From NCBI RefSeq assembly GCF_020873895.1, contig NZ_JAHWGT010000003.1, positions 124,001 through 188,000 of the forward strand: a stretch of DNA of 64,000 bases. Reading direction: 5' to 3'. Below are positions 31,875-40,485 of the stretch, piece by piece; within the stretch, counting starts at the first letter, position 1; each line of letters starts with the position of its first letter. A program made the translations under genes and the position numbers. Source of the DNA: Streptomyces sp. DH12 (GTDB lineage Bacteria > Actinomycetota > Actinomycetes > Streptomycetales > Streptomycetaceae). The notes under the pieces are model-generated. The model saw only the letters and a program-made list of their open reading frames with translations, was not told the origin of the DNA and made no database searches.

Positions 31875-33989
31875 GTGGGCGTCGGGCGGTGGAGGGCGGC
31901 GGGCGCGGCCCTGCTGCGGGTGGTCGTCGTGTGGGCCGTGTCGACGCTCACCCTCCTCGCCCTCGCCGGGGCCCTGCCCGACGTCCAGCTCCAGTCCGAC
32001 GACGGCGACAGCATCACCCGCACGGCCGTCACGGCGGCCTGGGCCGCCGGTGCCTTCGGCCTGCTCGGCGCGCTGGTGTGGCCGCTGGTCGTCCGGGCGC
32101 TGCTGCTCGTCCCGGCGCTCGTCCTCGGCGTGCTGGTGTTCGCCCTGAACGGCTCGCTGCTGCTGGTCGTCCTGTGGCTGATCCCCGACGGGCGGGGCGA
32201 GGCCGACCCGCAGAACGCCGTCGTCGTGGCCGCCGTCATGTCCGCCGTCGCCTCGGCGACCTCCACCGCGCTCGCCGTCCGCGACGACGACGCCTACCGG
32301 CGCCGCCTGTACCGCCTGGCCGGGCGGCGCCGCACCGCCGCCGCGCCGGGCCCCGGCAGCCCGCCCGGCACGGTCTTCCTGCAACTGGACGGCGTGGGGC
32401 ACCGGGTCCTGCGGGAGGCCGTCGACGCCGGCCTCATGCCCACGGTCGCCGCCTGGGCGGCCACCACGCACCGGCTCACCCCGTGGCGCACCGACTGGTC
32501 CAGCCAGACCGGCGCCAGCCAGCTCGCCCTGCTGCACGGCACCAACCACGACGTGCCCGCGTTCCGCTGGTACGAGAAGGACACCGGCCGGCTCATGGTG
32601 AGCAACCGCCCCTCCAGCGCCGTCGAGCTCCAGCGCCGCGCCGCCGAGCGCACCGGCGACCCGGGGCTCCTCGCCGAGGACGGGGCGAGCCGGGGGAACC
32701 TCTTCGGCGGCGGCGCCGACCAGCTCGCCCTGGTGCTGTCGGTCTCCGCCCGCCGCGGCCCCGGCACCCGCTCGCGCGCCGGGTACTTCGCGTACTTCCG
32801 CGACCCAGCCAACGCCACCCGCACCGCGATCTCCTTCGTCGCCGAGGTCTGCCGCGAGCTGGTCCAGTCGCTGCGCGCCAGGCTCCGCGGCGACCTCCCG
32901 CGCGTGCCGCGCGGCGGCCTGTACCCGTTCGTGCGGGCCTTCGCCACGGTCGTGGAGCGGGACGTCGTCCTCGCCGCCGTCATGGGCGACGTCCTCGCGG
33001 GCCGCACGGCCGTCTACGCCGACCTCGTCGCGTACGACGAGGTCGCCCACCACTCCGGGCCCCGGGGCGGGGACGCCGCGCAGGTCCTCAGGCGCCTCGA
33101 CCGCTGCGTCGCGGCGATCGCCGACGCCGCCCAGCACGCCCCCCGCCCGTACCGGATCGTGCTCCTCTCCGACCACGGGCAGAGCTTCGGCGAGACCTTC
33201 GAGAGCGCCTACGGCCTCACCCTGCGCGACCTCGTCCGGGCCGGCTGCGGCCTGCCGGTCTCGCGCCGCGCCCGGCACAGCGCGAGCGGAGCCGAGGCCC
33301 GCAACGCGCTGCGCAGCGCGCTGCACCGGCCGGTGGAGGGGGAGCGGCGCGACGAACGCCCGGCGAGCGGCGCCGGTCCCGTGGTGCTCGCCTCGGGGAA
33401 CCTGGGGTTGGTGTACTTCCCCGACGTGCCGCACCGGATGACGCGCGAGGAGATCGACGCCCGCCACCCCGGGCTGCTGCGGACGCTCGCCGGGCACCCC
33501 GGCGTCGGCTTCCTGCTGGTCCGCACCGAGCGGCACGGGTCGGTCGTGCTCGGCCGGGACGGGTTCGAGGCGCCGGTCCGCGACCTCACCGACGACCGCG
33601 GCCCGCTCGCCGTGTTCGGCCCGGGCACCGCCGACGCGATCCGGCGCACGGACACCTTCCCGCACGTCGCCGACATCATGGTCAACTCGATGTACGACCC
33701 GCGCACGGACCGGGTGCACGCCTTCGAGGACCAGATCGGCTCCCACGGCGGTCTCGGCGGCGGCCAGTCGGACGCCTTCCTGCTGTGGCCGCGCGACTTC
33801 TCACCGCCGACCCCCGACGGTTCGCCGCCGGTCGGCGCGGAGGCCGTGCACCGGGTGCTGCGGCGCTGGCTGGCGGAGAGCCGCGGCCCGCAGGTGCCGA
33901 TCGGCCATGTGCAGGAATCGCCGTCGGAGCCGCTGGTGGGCGAAGCATTTCCGGTGCCCGACCGGCTCGCGCCGGACAAAGAGGGGTGA
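31875..33989 (+). CDS. Holin-like membrane domain fused to alkaline-phosphatase-superfamily domain
   Basis: A 704-residue fusion. Residues 1-145 hold about four membrane helices of the phage_holin_4_2 type (LLRVVVVWAVSTLTLLALAG, later LLLVPALVLGVLVFALNGSL). Residues 165-690 form an alkaline-phosphatase/nucleotide-pyrophosphatase domain: metal Asp in FLQLDGVGH, nucleophile Thr/Ser in DWSSQTGASQ, metal residues in AYDEVAHHSG and LSDHGQSFGETF, and final His in IGSHGGLGGGQSD. It is probably a membrane-anchored phosphoesterase acting on a lipid- or nucleotide-linked phosphate. The start is GTG 31875, with GGAGG only 2 bases away but AAAGG at better spacing. Confidence 0.85.
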   Translation: MGVGRWRAAGAALLRVVVVWAVSTLTLLALAGALPDVQLQSDDGDSITRTAVTAAWAAGAFGLLGALVWPLVVRALLLVPALVLGVLVFALNGSLLLVVLWLIPDGRGEADPQNAVVVAAVMSAVASATSTALAVRDDDAYRRRLYRLAGRRRTAAAPGPGSPPGTVFLQLDGVGHRVLREAVDAGLMPTVAAWAATTHRLTPWRTDWSSQTGASQLALLHGTNHDVPAFRWYEKDTGRLMVSNRPSSAVELQRRAAERTGDPGLLAEDGASRGNLFGGGADQLALVLSVSARRGPGTRSRAGYFAYFRDPANATRTAISFVAEVCRELVQSLRARLRGDLPRVPRGGLYPFVRAFATVVERDVVLAAVMGDVLAGRTAVYADLVAYDEVAHHSGPRGGDAAQVLRRLDRCVAAIADAAQHAPRPYRIVLLSDHGQSFGETFESAYGLTLRDLVRAGCGLPVSRRARHSASGAEARNALRSALHRPVEGERRDERPASGAGPVVLASGNLGLVYFPDVPHRMTREEIDARHPGLLRTLAGHPGVGFLLVRTERHGSVVLGRDGFEAPVRDLTDDRGPLAVFGPGTADAIRRTDTFPHVADIMVNSMYDPRTDRVHAFEDQIGSHGGLGGGQSDAFLLWPRDFSPPTPDGSPPVGAEAVHRVLRRWLAESRGPQVPIGHVQESPSEPLVGEAFPVPDRLAPDKEG

Positions 33990-34057
33990 TTTGGAGCGCT
34001 GTTTCGCCGTACGTGAGCATGTTCGACGTTTGTACGGAGAAAGGCGCACCACCCCTC

Positions 34058-35545
34058 ATGACCACGGTCAGCACCCCGGACGCCGGGCAGGACGCAGCGG
34101 ACGCCGGGCAGGACGCAGCGGACGCCGGGCAGGACACCCCCGCGCAGAGGGTCCCCGCACCGGCGACCGCCCCCGGGCGGGGCACCGCGACCGGGCCGGC
34201 CACCCCGGGGGCCGCGTCTCCCGGCGACGGCGGCCCGCACGCGCGGCGCTTCGGACTCCCCGTCGCCACCGCCCTGGTCATGGGCAACATCATCGGCGGC
34301 GGCATCTTCCTGCTCCCCGCGTCCGTCGCCCCCTACGGCACCATCAGCCTCGTCGCGTTCGCCGTCCTCACGGCCGGCGCCATCGCCCTCGCGCTGGTCT
34401 TCGGACGGCTCGCCGAGCGCCACCCGCGCACCGGAGGCCCGTACGTCTACGCCCGCGAGGCGTTCGGCGACTTCGCCGGCTTCCTCTCGGCCTGGTCGTA
34501 CTGGATCACCACCTGGGTCTCCAACGCCGCCCTCGCCGTGGCCGCGGTCGGCTACCTCGACGTGCTGCTGCCGCTGCACGGCTCCGTGGCCGCGACCCTC
34601 ACCGCCGCCCTCCTCGTCCAGTGGCTGCCCGCCCTGGCCAACCTCGCCGGCACCCGGTACGTCGGCGCCGTGCAGCTGGTCGCCACCGTGCTGAAGTTCC
34701 TGCCGCTGCTCCTCGTGGCGGTGGGCGGGCTCTTCTTCTTCGACGCCGACAACCTCGGCCCCTTCCAGGCGGGCGGCTCCGGGGCGCTCGGCGCCGTGTC
34801 GGCCTCGGCCGCGATCCTGCTCTTCAGCTACCTCGGCGTCGAGTCCGCCGCCGTCAGCGCGGGCGAGGTGCGCGACCCGCGCCGCAACGTCGGCCGCGCC
34901 ACGATCCTCGGCACCCTGGGCGCCGCCGCCCTCTACCTGCTGGGCACGGTCGCGGTCTTCGGCACCGTCGCCCACGACCGGCTCGTCGACTCCTCCGCGC
35001 CCTTCTCCGACGCCGTCGACGCCATGTTCGGCGGCACCTGGGGCGGTACGGCCGTCGCGTGCATGGCCCTCGTGTCGATGGTCGGCGCGCTGAACGGCTG
35101 GACGCTGCTGAGCGCCCAGACCCCGTACGCGGCGGCCCGGGACGGGCTGTTCCCGCAGGTCTTCGCGCGCCGCAAGCGGGGCGTGCCGACCGCGGGAGTC
35201 CTCGTCACGGTCGTCCTCGCCTCCCTGCTGACCGTCTACAACCACACGGTCGGCTCCGAGGGCGTCTTCGAGACCCTCGTCCTCGTCACCACCTTCACCG
35301 CGACGGTGCCCTACCTGCTGTCGACCGCCGCGCAGATCCACTTCCTGCTCTCCGGCAGGCGCGAGCGGGTCCACACCCCCCGCCTCGTCCGCGACGGCGT
35401 GCTCGCCGCCCTCGCGTTCGGCTTCTCCCTGTGGCTGGTCGCCGGAGCCGGGTACGCGGCGGTCTACCAGGGCGTGCTGTTCCTCTTCGCGGGCGTGCTC
35501 GTGTACGCGTGGCTGTCCGCCCGCCGGGACCGCGCCGCGACCTGA
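34058..35545 (+). CDS. APC-family amino acid/polyamine permease
   Basis: A 495-residue transporter with about 12 helices. The APC signature is MGNIIGGGIFLLPASVAPYG in helix 1 (about residues 68-87), GGPYVYAREAFGDFAGFLSA lies in helices 2-3 and LFSYLGVESAAVSAGEVRDP in helix 6. It resembles arginine/agmatine or basic amino acid antiporters (AdiC/PotE branch). The first 65 residues are a disordered Asp/Ala/Gly/Gln tail with a 7-residue repeat. ATG 34058 has AGAAAGG 13 bases upstream; ATG 34019 is an in-frame alternative. Substrate unknown. Confidence 0.87.
   Translation: MTTVSTPDAGQDAADAGQDAADAGQDTPAQRVPAPATAPGRGTATGPATPGAASPGDGGPHARRFGLPVATALVMGNIIGGGIFLLPASVAPYGTISLVAFAVLTAGAIALALVFGRLAERHPRTGGPYVYAREAFGDFAGFLSAWSYWITTWVSNAALAVAAVGYLDVLLPLHGSVAATLTAALLVQWLPALANLAGTRYVGAVQLVATVLKFLPLLLVAVGGLFFFDADNLGPFQAGGSGALGAVSASAAILLFSYLGVESAAVSAGEVRDPRRNVGRATILGTLGAAALYLLGTVAVFGTVAHDRLVDSSAPFSDAVDAMFGGTWGGTAVACMALVSMVGALNGWTLLSAQTPYAAARDGLFPQVFARRKRGVPTAGVLVTVVLASLLTVYNHTVGSEGVFETLVLVTTFTATVPYLLSTAAQIHFLLSGRRERVHTPRLVRDGVLAALAFGFSLWLVAGAGYAAVYQGVLFLFAGVLVYAWLSARRDRAAT
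34079..34135 (+). repeat. 21-bp coding tandem repeat, 2.7 copies
   Basis: Unit GACGCCGGGCAGGACGCAGC plus G, encoding the heptad DAGQDAA in the permease N-terminus. Copies at 34079, 34100 and a partial one at 34121 are identical, implying recent expansion. Confidence 0.85.
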
Positions 35546-35726
35546 CCCGGGACCGCGCCCCCTCCTGCCCCGGGACGCCGCCGCCACCCGCGCCGGCCCG
35601 CGCCGCGGCCGTCACCGGCCGTCACCGCAACGGCGCAATGCCCTGCTCCGGCCGGGTGGTCCCCGCCCGCCGAGGGCGTGCCGGGCGGCGCGCACGGGCA
35701 AAGGATCGGGTCCAGGAGGTCCCGCC

Positions 35727-36086
35727 ATGTCCCGCACCAGCCCCTCGGCCGCCGCCCGCGCGTCGGCACTCGCGGTGCTGCTGCTCCTGGTCACCCTCTT
35801 CGGTGCCTTCGTCGGCGCCGCGTCCGGCTCCGCCGCCGAGCCCCGGCCCGCCGCCTCGGCGCAGCCGGAACCGGCCGGCGAAGGGGCCTGCGCCCCGGCC
35901 GAGACGGACCTGACCCCGCCGTCCCGCGCGCCGCGGGGCAAGGGCCGTACGTCCACCGGCCCCGCCCGGCCGGCTCCGGCCGACCGCTCGGTGCCGGCCG
36001 GCCCGCCGCCGCAGGGCGTCCCCGCGGCGGCGCCGCTCCCCGACCCGGCGGTACGCACCGTGCGCTGCGTGGTGCTGCGCCGCTGA
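35727..36086 (+). CDS. Putative secreted or membrane-anchored small protein
   Basis: A 119-residue protein with a clear N-terminal signal or anchor: ASALAVLLLLVTLFGAFVGA at about residues 12-31, followed by AASGSAAEP that could hold an Ala-x-Ala cleavage site. The rest is Pro/Ala/Arg-rich with one Cys near residue 54 and a terminal VRTVRCVVLRR. ATG 35727 has AGGAGG 6 bases upstream. Not recognised; it could be a cell-surface peptide. Confidence 0.65.
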   Translation: MSRTSPSAAARASALAVLLLLVTLFGAFVGAASGSAAEPRPAASAQPEPAGEGACAPAETDLTPPSRAPRGKGRTSTGPARPAPADRSVPAGPPPQGVPAAAPLPDPAVRTVRCVVLRR

Positions 36087-36154
36087 CCGTGCCGGGCCCC
36101 CGGTGTCGGGGCCCCTCCGCGACGTCAGCAGCCGACCGCACGAGGAGCGCAGCC

Positions 36155-36337
36155 ATGCCCATCGACCCGTTCGCCGCCCTGACCGCCCTGGTACGGGCGG
36201 AAGCGTCCCGCAGCCGCCCGGCGGAGGCGGACAAGGACCGCCGTCCCGCCCCCGAACCCCCGGCCGGCCCCACCACCGCCAGGACCCCGGAACCCGGGAC
36301 GACCCCCCGGGACCCCATGCGAGGCCCCGTGGCCTAG
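36155..36337 (+). CDS. Small hypothetical protein
   Basis: A 60-residue polar protein beginning MPIDPFAALTALVRAEASRS, with a Pro/Thr/Arg-rich tail. The start has GAGGAG 7 bases upstream, which is the main support. Its TAG stop shares CTAG with the stop of the convergent lysR gene. No family recognised. Confidence 0.5.
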   Translation: MPIDPFAALTALVRAEASRSRPAEADKDRRPAPEPPAGPTTARTPEPGTTPRDPMRGPVA

Positions 36338-37305
36338 GCCCTGTCCCACCGCGGGGAGGCCACCGGCCGGGCGTCGTCCGCCGCCCGGCCGTCCGCCGGC
36401 GCCATCGTGGCCGCCGACTCCGCCAGCGCGTCCAGCACCGGGCGGATCAGCGGGTGGTCCTCGGCGCCCCGGCGCACCGCCGCGAAGACCCGGCGGAACG
36501 CGGCGGGGCCCGTCACGGGCCGTACCACCACGTCCTTCAGCTCGATGCCGCGCAGCGCCGAGCGCGGCACGAGAGCCACCCCGGCGCCCGCCCCGACGAG
36601 CGCCGTCACGGCGCGGAAGTCGTCCGAGACGTGCACGATCCTCGGCTGGAAACCGGCCAGCTCACAGGCGAAGAGGACCATGTCCTGGCAGGGGTTGCCG
36701 GGGGACTGGCCGATCCAGTCGCTGTCGGCCAGCGCGGCGAGCGCCACCTCCGGCTCCGGCACCAGCGGGTGCCCGGCGCGGAGCACCGCGTCGAACGGCT
36801 CCGCGTACAGCGAGACCCGAGCCAGCCGCCGGTCGTCCTCGCGGGGGGCGCCCCGGTACTCCACCGCCAGCGCCACGTCGGCCCCGCCGTCCAGCACCAG
36901 CGGCAGCGACTCGTCACCCTCGGCGTCCCGCACCCGCACCCGGATCCCGGGGTGCCGCCGGGCCAGCCGCCCGATCGCCGGGGCCAGCACCTCGGCGATG
37001 CCGGTGGCGAACGCGGCGACCGCCACCTCGCCCGCGGTGCCGTCCGCGTACGCCGCGAGCTCGGCCTCGGCCCGCTCCAGCTGCGCCAGCACCTCGTTCG
37101 CGTGCTCCAGCAGGATCTCCCCGGCCGGGGTGAGCCGCACGCCCCGGCCGCTGCGGGTCAGCAGGGTGTGCCCGGTCTCCTGCTCCAGCGCGGCCAGCTG
37201 CTGGGACACGGCGGACGGCGTCAGGTACAGCGCTGCGGCCGCGGCGGTCACCGTACGGTGGTCCGCCGCGGCCCGCAGGATGCGCAGCCGGCGGGGGTCG
37301 ATCAC
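36334..37305 (-). CDS. LysR-family transcriptional regulator
   Basis: A 323-residue regulator. The N-terminal HTH is at residues 4-62 (RRLRILRAAADHRTVTAAAA, then LYLTPSAVSQQLAALEQETG), and the periplasmic-binding-like effector domain runs from about 90 to 295. The start is GTG 37305, which lies 6 bases after GACAAT and has no ribosome binding site, so it seems to have its own leaderless promoter although it is 33 bases downstream of kbl. It may control threonine dehydrogenase/kbl expression. The TAG stop is shared in CTAG with a convergent small gene. Confidence 0.88.
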   Translation of the reverse strand: MIDPRRLRILRAAADHRTVTAAAAALYLTPSAVSQQLAALEQETGHTLLTRSGRGVRLTPAGEILLEHANEVLAQLERAEAELAAYADGTAGEVAVAAFATGIAEVLAPAIGRLARRHPGIRVRVRDAEGDESLPLVLDGGADVALAVEYRGAPREDDRRLARVSLYAEPFDAVLRAGHPLVPEPEVALAALADSDWIGQSPGNPCQDMVLFACELAGFQPRIVHVSDDFRAVTALVGAGAGVALVPRSALRGIELKDVVVRPVTGPAAFRRVFAAVRRGAEDHPLIRPVLDALAESAATMAPADGRAADDARPVASPRWDRA

Positions 37306-37311
37306 CCTGCC

Positions 37312-37317
37312 ATTGTC
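37312..37317 (-). promoter_or_regulatory. -10 element of a leaderless promoter (lysR)
   Basis: GACAAT on the minus strand, 6 bases before GTG 37305, in the kbl-lysR gap. Confidence 0.45.
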
Positions 37318-37338
37318 ACCCGCCGGCGGTGGCCGGCG

Positions 37339-38532
37339 TCACGCGTCCAGCACGGCCCGGGCGTCCACGAACGCCGCCACGGCGCGCTCCACGTCCGCCG
37401 TCGAGTGGGCCGCCGACAGCTGCACCCGGATCCGGGCCTGGCCCATCGGCACGACCGGGTACGAGAAGCCGATCACGTACACGCCCCGCTCCAGCAGCAG
37501 CTCCGCCAGGCGGCCCGCCCGTGCCGCGTCGCCGATCATCACGGGCGCGATGGCGTGGTCGCCGGGCAGGATCTCGAAGCCCTCCTCCGCCATGCGCGTG
37601 CGGAACAGCTTCGTGTTGGCGGTGAGCCGCTCGCGCAGGTCGCCCGCCGACTCCAGCAGGTCGAGGACCTTCAGCGACGCGGCGGCGATCACCGGCGCGA
37701 GCGAGTTCGAGAAGAGGTACGGGCGGGAGCGCTGGCGCAGCAGCTCCACGATCTCGGCGCGCGCCGCGACGTAGCCGCCGGACGCGCCGCCCAGCGCCTT
37801 GCCGAGGGTGCCGGTGACGATGTCGACGCGGTCCATGACCCCGTGCAGCTCGGGGGTGCCGCGGCCGCCCGCGCCGACGAAGCCGACGGCGTGGGAGTCG
37901 TCGACCATGACCATCGCGTCGTACCGGTCGGCCAGGTCGCAGATCTCCTTGAGCGGGGCGACGTAGCCGTCCATGGAGAACACGCCGTCGGTGACGATCA
38001 GCCGGCGCCGGGCGTCCGCCGCCTCCTTCAGCCGCGCCTCCAGCTCGCCCAGGTCGCGGTTGGCGTACCGGTACCGCCGGGCCTTCGACAGGCGGATGCC
38101 GTCGATGATCGACGCGTGGTTGAGAGCGTCGGAGATCACCGCGTCCTCGGGGCCGAGCAGGGTCTCGAAGACGCCGCCGTTCGCGTCGAAGCAGGACGAG
38201 TAGAGGATCGTGTCCTCCTGCCCGAGGAACGCCGACAGCCGGCCCTCCAGCTCCTTGTGGATCTCCTGCGTGCCGCAGATGAAGCGGACGGACGCCATGC
38301 CGTAGCCCCAGCGGTCCAGGGCCTCCTTGGCCGCCGCGACGACCTCGGGGTGGTCGGCGAGCCCGAGGTAGTTGTTGGCGCAGAAGTTCAGCACCTCGCC
38401 GGCCGCGCCGCCCGCCGTGACGGCGACGGACGCCGACTGCGGCGTGCCGATGACCCGCTCGGGCTTGTACAGCCCGGCGTCGCGGATCTCGTCGAGGCTG
38501 GCGCGGAGGTCGTCACGGACGGACGCGAACAT
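37339..38532 (-). CDS. kbl: Glycine C-acetyltransferase (2-amino-3-ketobutyrate CoA ligase)
   Basis: A 397-residue PLP enzyme of the alpha-oxoamine synthase family, splitting 2-amino-3-oxobutyrate with CoA into glycine and acetyl-CoA. Landmarks are [20 protein letters not shown] (about residues 50-70), [13 protein letters not shown], the PLP aspartate in [11 protein letters not shown] (about 208) and the Schiff-base lysine in [13 protein letters not shown] (about 242). The length is normal. It follows tdh by 75 bases, giving the two-step threonine-to-glycine pathway. The ATG at 38532 has a TAGGAGC site about 8 bases upstream. Confidence 0.93.
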   Translation of the reverse strand: MFASVRDDLRASLDEIRDAGLYKPERVIGTPQSASVAVTAGGAAGEVLNFCANNYLGLADHPEVVAAAKEALDRWGYGMASVRFICGTQEIHKELEGRLSAFLGQEDTILYSSCFDANGGVFETLLGPEDAVISDALNHASIIDGIRLSKARRYRYANRDLGELEARLKEAADARRRLIVTDGVFSMDGYVAPLKEICDLADRYDAMVMVDDSHAVGFVGAGGRGTPELHGVMDRVDIVTGTLGKALGGASGGYVAARAEIVELLRQRSRPYLFSNSLAPVIAAASLKVLDLLESAGDLRERLTANTKLFRTRMAEEGFEILPGDHAIAPVMIGDAARAGRLAELLLERGVYVIGFSYPVVPMGQARIRVQLSAAHSTADVERAVAAFVDARAVLDA

Positions 38533-38607
38533 GAAGGGTGCTCCTAGGGATGCGGGGCGGGCGATGAGGTGCGGGGCGGTGCGGGGCGGCGGGAGCCGCG
38601 GGTGGCG

Positions 38608-39636
38608 TCAGGCCGTCCAGTCGAGGATGATCTTGCCGCTGCGCGCGGTCGCGGCCTCGTCGAACGCGGCGTCGAAGTCCTTGGCCGCGTACCGGCCGGT
38701 GACCACGGGACTCAGATCGAGACCGCCCTCCAGGAGCACTGTCATCGCGTACCAGGTCTCGTACATCTCCCGGCCGTAGATGCCCTTGATGGTGATCATC
38801 GAGGTGACGATCTTCGACCAGTCGACCGGGAACTCGTCGGCGGGCAGGCCGAGCATCGCGATCCGGCCGCCGTGCGTCATGTTCGCGACCATGTCGCGCA
38901 TCGCCTCGGGCCGCCCGGACATCTCCAGCCCGACGTCGAAGCCCTCGCGGAGCCCCAACTGCCGCTGCGCGTCGGCGATGCCGCTGTCGGCGACGTTCAC
39001 CGCGAGCGTCGCTCCGACCTTGCGGGCCAGCTCCAGGCGCGGCTCGCTCACGTCGGTGATGACGACGTTGCGGGCGCCGGCGTGCCGGGCGACGGCCGCC
39101 GCCATGATGCCGATCGGACCGGCGCCCGTGATCAGCACGTCCTCGCCGACGAGCGGGAAGGACAGCGCCGTGTGCACGGCGTTGCCGAACGGGTCGAAGA
39201 TCGCGGCGATGTCCAGGTCCACCTTCGTGCGGTGCACCCAGACGTTCGACTCGGGCAGCGCGACGTACTCGGCGAACGCGCCGTCCCGGCCCACGCCCAG
39301 GCCGACCGTGGCCCGGCACAGGTGCCGGCGACCCGCCAGGCAGTTGCGGCACCTGCCGCACACCAGGTGGCCCTCGCCGCTGACCAGGTCGCCGACCGCG
39401 ACGTCCCGGACGTCGGAGCCGACCGCGGCGACCTCGCCGACGAACTCGTGCCCGAGGACCAGCGGCGCCGACACGGCCTGGCGCGCCCAGTTGTCCCACG
39501 AGCGGATGTGGAGGTCGGTCCCGCAGATGCCGGTGCGCAGCACCCTGATGAGCACGTCACCGGGGCCCGTCTCGGGCTCGGGGACGTCCATCAGCCACAG
39601 GCCGGGCTCGGCCTTCTGCTTGACAAGGGCCTTCAT
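38608..39636 (-). CDS. tdh: L-threonine 3-dehydrogenase
   Basis: A 342-residue zinc-dependent medium-chain dehydrogenase oxidising threonine to 2-amino-3-oxobutyrate with NAD+. The catalytic Zn region is [11 protein letters not shown] (Cys about residue 38), GHEFVGEV follows, the structural Zn cysteines are in [15 protein letters not shown] (about 95-108), and the NAD fold is [20 protein letters not shown] (about 165-185). Length and motifs match Tdh. It is the first gene of tdh-kbl. A TGGTC-N5-GACCA inverted repeat lies 25 bases upstream. Confidence 0.93.
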   Translation of the reverse strand: MKALVKQKAEPGLWLMDVPEPETGPGDVLIRVLRTGICGTDLHIRSWDNWARQAVSAPLVLGHEFVGEVAAVGSDVRDVAVGDLVSGEGHLVCGRCRNCLAGRRHLCRATVGLGVGRDGAFAEYVALPESNVWVHRTKVDLDIAAIFDPFGNAVHTALSFPLVGEDVLITGAGPIGIMAAAVARHAGARNVVITDVSEPRLELARKVGATLAVNVADSGIADAQRQLGLREGFDVGLEMSGRPEAMRDMVANMTHGGRIAMLGLPADEFPVDWSKIVTSMITIKGIYGREMYETWYAMTVLLEGGLDLSPVVTGRYAAKDFDAAFDEAATARSGKIILDWTA

Positions 39637-39660
39637 CGCGGCGACTCCAGGCGGGGAGAG

Positions 39661-39675
39661 TGGTCAACGCGACCA
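39661..39675. promoter_or_regulatory. Candidate LysR-type operator upstream of tdh
   Basis: TGGTC-AACGC-GACCA, a perfect inverted repeat with the T-N11-A spacing usual for LysR regulators. A LysR gene ends the same gene cluster. Binding is inferred. Confidence 0.35.
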
Positions 39676-39990
39676 ATGTGCCGAGAGCGGCCCGCCGCGT
39701 CCATCGAGGTTTTCTTAAGCGGCCCCACAGCGCAGCTTCACGCGCCGCGCCGACCGGGTGAAGCACGCCCCTGCACAACCCCGCCGGCCCCCGCCGCCCC
39801 GCCACCGTTCCGGACGTGGCCCCGGCATTACCTCGGACGTAATCGACCCGCGCGCCCCCGCCCGGCAGGCTTCTGCACACCGGGGCCCGCCCCGGGCCCC
39901 CGGGGCGCACTACCCGGGGTGCTCGGCGGCGGGCCGCGGCCCCCTACCACCGCCCCTTTCCCGCACCACCTCGACGGAGGGTGACCCGCC
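39676..39990. other. Intergenic region tdh / membrane gene
   Basis: About 315 bases between divergent genes. An AT-richer patch GGTTTTCTTAAG at about 39709-39720 is unusual for this sequence and may mark the tdh promoter. No gene is supported. Confidence 0.35.
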
Positions 39991-40419
39991 ATGTCCCACG
40001 CCCTGCTCACCGGTCTTTCCCGCACCACCGAGCCGCGGACCGCGCTGCGCCGCTTCCTCGCCCTCGACGCCGTCGTCACCGGGGCGAACGGCCTCGCCTA
40101 CGTCGCGGCCTCCGGGCCGCTCGGCCGGCTGCTCGGCGTCGAGCCGGCGCTCCTGCTCGGCCTGGGCGCGTTCCTCACCGCCTTCGCCGCCGGCGTCGGC
40201 GCGCTCGCCGCCCGGCCGCGGCCCTCCGCGACCGCCGTGAAGGCGGTCGTCGACGCCAACGCCGGGTGGGCCGTGCTCAGCGTCGTCGCGCTCGCGGCCT
40301 GGCTGGAGCCGACCACCGCGGGCACCGTGTGGATCCCGGCGCAGGCCGCCACCGTCGCCGCCTTCGCCGCCCTGCAGTGGTCCGCCCTGCGCGCCACCGC
40401 CGGTGCCGCGGCCCGCTGA
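39991..40419 (+). CDS. Four-helix integral membrane protein (hypothetical)
   Basis: A 142-residue protein with four hydrophobic helices: residues about 24-44 (FLALDAVVTGANGLAYVAAS), 50-72, 85-110 and 115-135. There are few charged residues in the helices. It resembles small unassigned actinobacterial membrane proteins of DoxX-like size but lacks clear motifs. ATG 39991 has GGAGG 9 bases upstream. It converges with the HTH regulator gene. Confidence 0.7.
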   Translation: MSHALLTGLSRTTEPRTALRRFLALDAVVTGANGLAYVAASGPLGRLLGVEPALLLGLGAFLTAFAAGVGALAARPRPSATAVKAVVDANAGWAVLSVVALAAWLEPTTAGTVWIPAQAATVAAFAALQWSALRATAGAAAR

Positions 40420-40420
40420 A

Positions 40421-40460
40421 CCCCGCCCCGGGCCCCGGGCCGCGGCCCGGGGGTGCGGGG
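40421..40460. terminator. GC-rich hairpin between convergent genes
   Basis: Nested inverted repeats: CCCCGC with GCGGGG outside and CCCGGGCC with GGCCCGGG inside. It lies between the membrane gene and the HTH regulator. Confidence 0.5.
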
Positions 40461-40485
40461 CAGGCCGCACACGGGTCCGGTCCGG

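Noticed and set aside
30545-34057. Long plus-strand frame leading into the APC permease
   Set aside because: It is antisense to the hydrolase-dedA genes and in another frame of the membrane phosphatase. No protein features appear before the permease start, so it is not a fusion.
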